Assembly: GCA_937891895.1 (NCBI GenBank)
Contig: CALATN010000096.1
Coordinates: forward strand, 1 to 7,010
Direction of reading: 5' to 3'
Length of the DNA stretch: 7,010 nucleotides
Source: an uncultured Clostridia bacterium
Lineage (GTDB): Bacteria; Bacillota; Clostridia; Oscillospirales; Ruminococcaceae
Shown: positions 1 through 4,326 of the stretch, piece after piece
Layout: each line of letters opens with the position of its first letter
Position numbering within the stretch: position 1 is the stretch's first letter
Position numbers and translations under genes: made by a program
Notes under the pieces: generated by a model
What the model was told of the DNA's origin: nothing
The model's database searches: none
Seen by the model: only the letters and a program-made list of their open reading frames with translations

Positions 1-941
1 ATCAGGATATGGCCGTGTCAAGATATGAATTGCTGAAAGAATTGCGTAAGAGTTCGCCGTACAAGCTTTTCTGCGTTGGCGATGACTGGCAGAGTATTTA
101 TCGTTTTGCAGGAAGTGACATCGGATTTATTCTTAACTTTGAAAAATACTGGGGCAGGACGGTTGTTACAAAAATCGAAAGCACCTATCGCTGTTCAAGA
201 AATCTTATTGCAATAAGCAGCAGATTTGTTATGAAAAATCCTAATCAGACAAGGAAGCTGCTTAAAACTTCTTCTCAGGATATGAGCTTTCCGTTGGGTG
301 TAATTGAAGCCTACAACGAGGAAAATATGCTGCGTTTTGCAGAAGAAAAGGTTTGTGAGCTGGAACGTAACAGCACGGTTTTCTTTATTGGCAGATACAG
401 CTTTGATAAGGATATGTTCAAGTATTCCAATTTCAATGTTGAGTACGTCAAGGAAACGGAATCTTATAGGGTTACTCTTGACAGCCGTCAAGATTTGAAG
501 ATGGAATTTCTTACTGCACACAAGTCCAAAGGCTTGCAGGCTGACTATGTTTTCATTATCAACAACAAGAAAAAGGGACTTGGGTTCCCAAGCAGAATTC
601 AGGACGACCCGCTTATTCAGCTTCTGCTTGATGGAAGTGATATTTATCCTTTCGCAGAAGAACGCAGACTTTTCTATGTTGCAATGACAAGGGCAAAGAA
701 AAAGGTATGGCTGCTGCTGAAAAGCAGGGACAAGTCTTGTTTTGCTGAGGAACTTTGCAAGGAATATGCCCAATATCTGAAACCGCCACAGGTTGATGAA
801 CAGCGGTATCAGCAGAGAAATACGGAATTGATTTGTCCTTTGTGCGGGGGGAGATTACGAAAACGAAACGGGCAGTATGGTACTTTTATAGGATGCAGTA
901 ATTATCCTGCGTGCAGGTATACTAGGAATATGAAAAAATAA
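1..941 (+). CDS. UvrD/Rep-family (SF1) DNA helicase with C-terminal topoisomerase-type zinc ribbon, 5'-partial
   Basis: ATP-dependent 3'-5' DNA helicase/translocase of the UvrD/Rep/HelD type, presumably cytoplasmic and acting in repair or replication restart. The gene starts before the window. The frame is open to base 1, and the first residues (?-Q-D) are the end of motif II, probably DEYQD. Numbering from the internal ATG at base 9, motif III is at 22-35 (VGDDWQSIYRFAG), motif IV at 57-62 (ESTYRC), motif V at 169-176 (TAHKSKGL) and motif VI at 218-228 (ERRLFYVAMTR). A zinc ribbon follows with Cys276, 279, 296 and 302, resembling the C4 finger of bacterial topoisomerase I, and probably binds single-stranded DNA. 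Walker A and the first half of the helicase are off the window. ATG 9 is internal to the helicase core and is not the real start. The gene converges on the XRE gene and shares its terminator. It could be host DNA flanking the element or part of it. The family call is firm, the exact paralogue is not. Confidence 0.93.
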   Translation, partial: QDMAVSRYELLKELRKSSPYKLFCVGDDWQSIYRFAGSDIGFILNFEKYWGRTVVTKIESTYRCSRNLIAISSRFVMKNPNQTRKLLKTSSQDMSFPLGVIEAYNEENMLRFAEEKVCELERNSTVFFIGRYSFDKDMFKYSNFNVEYVKETESYRVTLDSRQDLKMEFLTAHKSKGLQADYVFIINNKKKGLGFPSRIQDDPLIQLLLDGSDIYPFAEERRLFYVAMTRAKKKVWLLLKSRDKSCFAEELCKEYAQYLKPPQVDEQRYQQRNTELICPLCGGRLRKRNGQYGTFIGCSNYPACRYTRNMKK

Positions 942-971
942 CAGCTTAGGTTATGTACCTAAGCTGTTATT
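937..971. terminator. Bidirectional intrinsic terminator between convergent genes
   Basis: Perfect inverted repeat with 15-base arms (AATAACAGCTTAGGT at 937-951 and its complement at 957-971) and a 5-base loop, TATGT. An A-run at 933-938 becomes a U-tract for leftward transcripts. The rightward tail, TTATTCTTT, is a weaker U-tract. The TAA stops of both convergent genes (939-941 plus, 967-969 minus) lie inside the arms at exactly mirrored positions, so one hairpin ends both genes with no intergenic DNA to spare. Confidence 0.9.
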
Positions 972-1878
972 CTTTGTCACTGGATATTAATAACCTTAAT
1001 AAATATCTAGATAGTTTCTTTTCATTAAAATTCTTTTTTTGTAACACTCTAAAAAACAATTCTGTTAAATCATAATGACTTAAATTAACTGGTAAATGTA
1101 TGAGAGGAGACATCATGTCACTAAAATCTATACCACCTTCTGCGAGTTCCTTTTTCAATGGCACTAACCCTAACAAATAATGCCAAGAACAATCATAAAA
1201 AAACTTTATTAAATATAGTTTTTCACCTGTTAAAGGTTCTTTAAGTGCACCCTTTTCGATTTTATTTAAGTAAGCCACACTAATACCAATACGTGTAGAT
1301 AAGTAGTCATATGTATGACAATGACTTTTTCTTATTTGCCGGATTTTGATGCCTATTATTTTTACAAGAGCTTGTTTGGCTAATTCATTGATGTTAGCAG
1401 AAGGGTTCTGTATACTTTCTTCAATTGCATTATCAATTATTTTTGATATATTTTTATCTTCAAGCAATTTATTTAAATACATATCAAAGTGGACGCCATG
1501 AGAAATATATATGTAATCTACAAAATCTTTATAAGAAATTTCAATTGTTTCCTCGGGGTTTTTTAACAATTTTATTAATAATTTCTCAGCGTAGAGCTGT
1601 TCTTTACAATATATTTTTCGGTCAATGCATTTATAAAGTGTCTGTTGACTTTTTTCGGAAGTAGGAATGGATAATTTTATTTCTTTGGTAGCAACAATAT
1701 ATTTTTCAATGATTTCAATTATAGTATTTCGTAAAGTTTTATACTCTATTAATGAGGTTTCGTAAGCAGCTTTTGATTTTGCTTTCTTAATTTTCTCTTC
1801 TTGCTCCATTCTTTTTATATAATCGTCTTTATCAGTTTTTATAGTGGAAAATGCTTTTTCTAATAATACATCTTTCAC
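967..1878 (-). CDS. XRE-type helix-turn-helix protein, probable element regulator
   Basis: 303-residue protein with a central to C-terminal XRE-like DNA-binding domain at about 176-238. The helix-turn-helix core is at roughly 190-210 (YDYLSTRIGIS followed by VAYLNKIEKG), with the usual pattern in which the second helix ends in xLxKIEKG. Residues 1-60 are very rich in Lys and Glu and probably helical or coiled-coil. Residues 60-175 and 240-303 match nothing I know and may serve in dimerisation or sensing. Translation starts at GTG 1876-1878, chosen because a GGAGG ribosome binding site lies 8 bases upstream (1887-1891). The gene is divergent from the D5-type helicase across a repeat-rich control region, the arrangement expected for a repressor-like switch gene of an integrative element. 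Its AT content is visibly higher than that of its neighbours, which suggests acquired DNA. The HTH assignment is good; the role as repressor of the divergent promoter is inferred. Confidence 0.8.
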   Translation of the reverse strand: MKDVLLEKAFSTIKTDKDDYIKRMEQEEKIKKAKSKAAYETSLIEYKTLRNTIIEIIEKYIVATKEIKLSIPTSEKSQQTLYKCIDRKIYCKEQLYAEKLLIKLLKNPEETIEISYKDFVDYIYISHGVHFDMYLNKLLEDKNISKIIDNAIEESIQNPSANINELAKQALVKIIGIKIRQIRKSHCHTYDYLSTRIGISVAYLNKIEKGALKEPLTGEKLYLIKFFYDCSWHYLLGLVPLKKELAEGGIDFSDMMSPLIHLPVNLSHYDLTELFFRVLQKKNFNEKKLSRYLLRLLISSDKE

Positions 1879-1893
1879 GTTATATTCCTCCGT

Positions 1894-1987
1894 ATAAATT
1901 TAGTGCTTATAATTGAAGTATATCAAGATAAAATGAATAAAGAAATACTAAAAGGTAAAAAATAGATATTTTTTACACTAAATTTAT
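1894..1987. repeat. 12-bp inverted repeat pair in the divergent control region
   Basis: ATAAATTTAGTG at 1894-1905 is repeated as its exact complement, CACTAAATTTAT, at 1976-1987, with 70 bases between. The left copy lies just upstream of the GGAGG of the XRE gene. The right copy abuts the 22-bp palindrome at 1955-1976. Two identical 12-mers in opposite orientation within one intergenic region suggest paired protein-binding sites, possibly looped, but the sequence is AT-rich and function is inferred. Confidence 0.5.
1955..1976. promoter_or_regulatory. 22-bp palindrome, candidate operator of the XRE regulator
   Basis: GTAAAAAATA (1955-1964), a GA spacer, then the exact reverse complement (1967-1976). 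This two-fold symmetry of about two helical turns is typical of a dimer-binding operator. It lies between the divergent XRE and D5-helicase genes, about 77 bases upstream of the helicase -10 box. It has no GC-rich stem, so a terminator is unlikely. Binding by the XRE protein is inferred from position only. Confidence 0.5.
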
Positions 1988-2029
1988 TCTATTGAATTTT
2001 TGATGTCGAAAATTTGGTTATATACCTAA

Positions 2030-2058
2030 TTTACAAGCCGATTCGTATCTGCTATAAT
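2030..2058 (+). promoter_or_regulatory. Sigma-A-type promoter of the D5-type helicase gene
   Basis: A -35 box TTTACA (2030-2035) and a consensus -10 box TATAAT (2053-2058) are separated by exactly 17 bases. Eleven of the 12 hexamer positions match consensus. The start of transcription should fall near 2065, giving a leader of about 60 bases before the ATG at 2126. Confidence 0.8.
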
Positions 2059-2074
2059 AATATCACGCTCCTGG

Positions 2075-2084
2075 TTTGGCCAAA
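2075..2084. promoter_or_regulatory. TTTGGCCAAA palindrome in the helicase leader
   Basis: A perfect 10-bp palindrome lies about 10-20 bases downstream of the predicted transcription start of the helicase gene. A protein bound here would block transcription, so it is a possible operator. It is short enough to be chance. Confidence 0.25.
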
Positions 2085-2125
2085 TCCAAAAAGCGAAAAA
2101 TTTATTTTACAGGAGGTAATTTCTC

Positions 2126-3895
2126 ATGAATGAAATTACAAATGGCATCATCATGCCCGAAAATAACAACGCCGGATTTGCGTCTACCGAAGCAAAGTTC
2201 ACACTATATAATAGTGCGGGCAAAGAAATGAATACTTTTGCTGATGTAGCTGCTGAAGTAAAAAAAGGCGGTGAAATTTTCAAGCACGAAGAACCGCAGG
2301 ACAGCAGATATATCAATCCTATTTCTGTCAAGGTTGAGACATCTGAGGCTATTGATATAGTACGTGAGAAGGAAGAAGTTGCAACAGCACAGAAAGTTTT
2401 AGATGTTCTTCCTGGATTTGTACAGAGTTCTGTCCCGTCTTCAGTAACTGGCAACGCATTAGATGTCTTAAATAAGATATCTCAGCTTTGTTACAATAAC
2501 AATAGTTATGGCAATATTGCAAATGCGCCTTATACAGCACATCAAATGCAAGGCTGTATGGCCGAACTAGGACATTCCAACAGGAGAAAGAAAGCTAATC
2601 CTTCTATTCTTGGAAAGCAACTTATTAAAAAGCACAATATTATAGCTTACGATAGTGCTGTATACAGATGGACAGGTTATTATTATCAGCTCCTTAATGC
2701 TACAGCTTTGAAGAGACTTTGTATGAGTGAGTATGAGTCTGTTTTTCATGAAACAGGAGAAGCTCATATACTTAATGCCATGCTTAATCTTATACCTCCA
2801 ATGTCAATGGATGGAAAGCAACACCTGCGGCCTGCAAATGATTTGGTTGTATTCAACAATGGTGTATACTTTCTTCATACGCAGATATTCGAAAATGATC
2901 AAACTAGACTTAATGTGATACCATATTATTTTATTAAGCATGCTATTGAAGCAAATTATGTTTCTGATTTAAGCTGTCCCGTTTTTGATAAATATTTATA
3001 TGATTTATCAAGTGGCAATCCCAGACTTATTAAACGTTTCTGGCAAGCTTTAGGTTTATTACTCAGCTCTGATGTAAAAGCCAAGAGAATTGTTGCTCTA
3101 ATCGGAGTAGGCGGATCAGGAAAGAGTACATTCGGAGATGTGGTTAAGTTTCTTATAAAGGACGAAAACGTAACAGCATTTACTCCTAAGGAGCTGCTTG
3201 GACGCTTCAATGGAGAAAGGCTTGCAAATTCAGCGGTGAACATCTGCATGGATCTGCCGAATATTCCATTTGATGAGGATATTGTAGGTAGAATAAAGGG
3301 GTTATCAGGCGGAGATATTGTTACTGGTGAGATGAAGTATATGTCAACGTTCAACTATGTTTTCAATGGTCACCTGCTTTTCGGAAGTAATTATCCGATA
3401 AAAATTACATATGATGATGAGGCGTTTTACAGAAGAATGTTAATTCTCCCTTGTGAAAACAGAATTCCTGACAATATGCGTGATATTTATCTTATTGATA
3501 AGCTCAAACGAGAATTATCAGCTATTGCTACAAAGGCAATTCTTGCTTTTTCAGAAGTAAGACACAATAATTATTATTTTGAGGGCGATGAGTGTTGGGT
3601 GGCCAATACTGAGAATAGTTGCACCTCAGGTCATGACGGTGATATTTCATTGGTGCTTTCATTTTTAAATGATAGATGCACGATAATCAATTCACAGGAT
3701 GTGTTTACACCTATCGGCGTGCTTTATAACGCATTTATGGCTTATTGCACTCAAAACAATCTGACGTGCAGATTAACAAACATTAAATTTTCAAAAATTC
3801 TTACTTCCCTGATTCCTAATTCTAAACCAAATAAAGTAAGAATTAATGGTGAACCGACAAATGTTCGTACTTGCATACAGTTGGTGCAAGCATGA
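2126..3895 (+). CDS. D5/P4-family phage- or plasmid-type SF3 replicative helicase
   Basis: 589-residue ATP-driven helicase expected to open DNA at the replication origin of an integrative element, phage or plasmid. About 160-300 resembles the D5_N region, including the typical VVFNNGVYFL stretch. The SF3/AAA+ core has Walker A G327-V-G-G-S-G-K333-S-T, a Walker B-like segment N372-ICMDLPN ending in D376 and its neighbours, and motif C with the sensor Asn in LLFGSNYP (N422). Residues about 500-585 look like the winged-helix tail of this family. The N-terminal ~150 residues show no archaeo-eukaryotic or TOPRIM primase motifs, so this looks helicase-only, unlike many primase-helicase fusions; a separate primase would be needed. 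The start is secure: AGGAGGT at 2111-2117, 8 bases before ATG, preceded by a near-consensus promoter. The divergent neighbour is an XRE regulator; a small gene and a serine recombinase lie downstream. Confidence 0.88.
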   Translation: MNEITNGIIMPENNNAGFASTEAKFTLYNSAGKEMNTFADVAAEVKKGGEIFKHEEPQDSRYINPISVKVETSEAIDIVREKEEVATAQKVLDVLPGFVQSSVPSSVTGNALDVLNKISQLCYNNNSYGNIANAPYTAHQMQGCMAELGHSNRRKKANPSILGKQLIKKHNIIAYDSAVYRWTGYYYQLLNATALKRLCMSEYESVFHETGEAHILNAMLNLIPPMSMDGKQHLRPANDLVVFNNGVYFLHTQIFENDQTRLNVIPYYFIKHAIEANYVSDLSCPVFDKYLYDLSSGNPRLIKRFWQALGLLLSSDVKAKRIVALIGVGGSGKSTFGDVVKFLIKDENVTAFTPKELLGRFNGERLANSAVNICMDLPNIPFDEDIVGRIKGLSGGDIVTGEMKYMSTFNYVFNGHLLFGSNYPIKITYDDEAFYRRMLILPCENRIPDNMRDIYLIDKLKRELSAIATKAILAFSEVRHNNYYFEGDECWVANTENSCTSGHDGDISLVLSFLNDRCTIINSQDVFTPIGVLYNAFMAYCTQNNLTCRLTNIKFSKILTSLIPNSKPNKVRINGEPTNVRTCIQLVQA

Positions 3896-3942
3896 TAAAT
3901 GATGCTAGTTAAGTTCCTAACTTCAATTATATATTATATTTA

Positions 3943-3987
3943 TGACATCAGCAGCAGTTGTACGAATAAAGCTGCTGCGTGATGTCA
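3943..3987. other. Strong inverted repeat (hairpin) upstream of the small gene
   Basis: TGACATCAGCAGCAG (3943-3957) pairs with CTGCTGCGTGATGTCA (3972-3987). All 15 positions of the left arm pair, with a single bulged G at 3979 and a 14-base loop. No U-tract follows, so it is not a classic terminator. It ends about 12 bases before the ribosome binding site of the ORF at 4011 and could control its translation or transcription, or be a recombinase- or replication-protein site. The rest of 3896-4010 is AT-rich with no convincing promoter. Confidence 0.7.
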
Positions 3988-4010
3988 AATATGATATCAG
4001 AGGTGATGCC

Positions 4011-4217
4011 ATGGAAGTCAATGTTCTGGAACAGAAAAGGAGAGTTGAAATCTGGCTTATAAATGGCGACAGCAATAACGCTGAAATTCTTGAAGCGGTT
4101 GAACAGATAAAGAAAGAATATCGTGCACGAAGATTTTTCACAGTTGTATTTCATTCGGGAGCAGGTGACTTGCTTGCAAATACCGAATTACTGCTGTCAC
4201 ACAATAAAACAGGATAA
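4011..4217 (+). CDS. Small protein of unknown function preceding the recombinase
   Basis: 68 residues, not recognised. The sequence reads as strand (RVEIWLIN), helix (AEILEAVEQIKKEYRARR), strand (FFTVVFHSG), helix (LLANTELLLS), suggesting a compact beta-alpha-beta-alpha fold. There is no signal peptide, membrane segment or Cys motif. The start is ATG 4011 because AGAGGTGA at 3999-4006 is a good ribosome binding site. The frame also allows ATG 3942 (91 residues), but no ribosome binding site precedes it and those extra codons would lie within the hairpin at 3943-3987. The TAA stop lies in the first stem bases of a terminator, so the gene is transcriptionally closed off from the recombinase. 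Position next to a large serine recombinase makes a recombination directionality factor or a replication accessory conceivable; no sequence motif proves either. Confidence 0.6.
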   Translation: MEVNVLEQKRRVEIWLINGDSNNAEILEAVEQIKKEYRARRFFTVVFHSGAGDLLANTELLLSHNKTG

Positions 4218-4260
4218 CCGACAGGTTCTGATAAATGAAACTGTCGGTTATTTATTTTTT
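4214..4260 (+). terminator. Intrinsic terminator after the small gene
   Basis: ATAACCGACAG (4214-4224) pairs perfectly over 11 bases with CTGTCGGTTAT (4241-4251) around a 16-base loop. It is followed by the T-rich tract TTTATTTTTT (4251-4260). The stop codon of the small gene (4215-4217) is inside the left arm. Confidence 0.88.
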
Positions 4261-4264
4261 GCTA

Positions 4265-4293
4265 TTGCAATTAAAGATAACTTGTGTTACAAT
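4265..4293 (+). promoter_or_regulatory. Promoter of the serine recombinase gene
   Basis: TTGCAA (4265-4270) and TACAAT (4288-4293) are spaced by 17 bases. The promoter starts right after the terminator of the preceding gene, which supports independent transcription of the recombinase. The GAGGT ribosome binding site (4315-4319) and ATG 4327 follow at sensible distances. Confidence 0.65.
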
Positions 4294-4326
4294 GTTATAT
4301 GGAGAATGATTAAAGAGGTAACAACA

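Noticed and set aside
195..773. Minus-strand ORF of 192 codons
   Set aside because: It is opposite the conserved helicase motifs III-VI, so it is a shadow of the coding strand.
1897..1926. Leftward promoter for the XRE gene: TTGATA at 1921-1926 with TAAATT at 1897-1902 on the minus strand
   Set aside because: The spacer of 18 is acceptable, but the start of transcription would fall on the ribosome binding site, so the pair is not convincing. No better leftward promoter was found.
3909..3923. Small inverted repeat AAGTT-CCT-AACTT after the helicase gene, as a terminator
   Set aside because: The stem has only five pairs with little GC and no T-tract follows.
3942..4010. Upstream ATG extending the small gene to 91 residues
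   Set aside because: There is no ribosome binding site before it and the added codons coincide with a 15-bp hairpin. ATG 4011 has AGAGGTGA at good spacing. The longer form remains possible if homologues conserve it.
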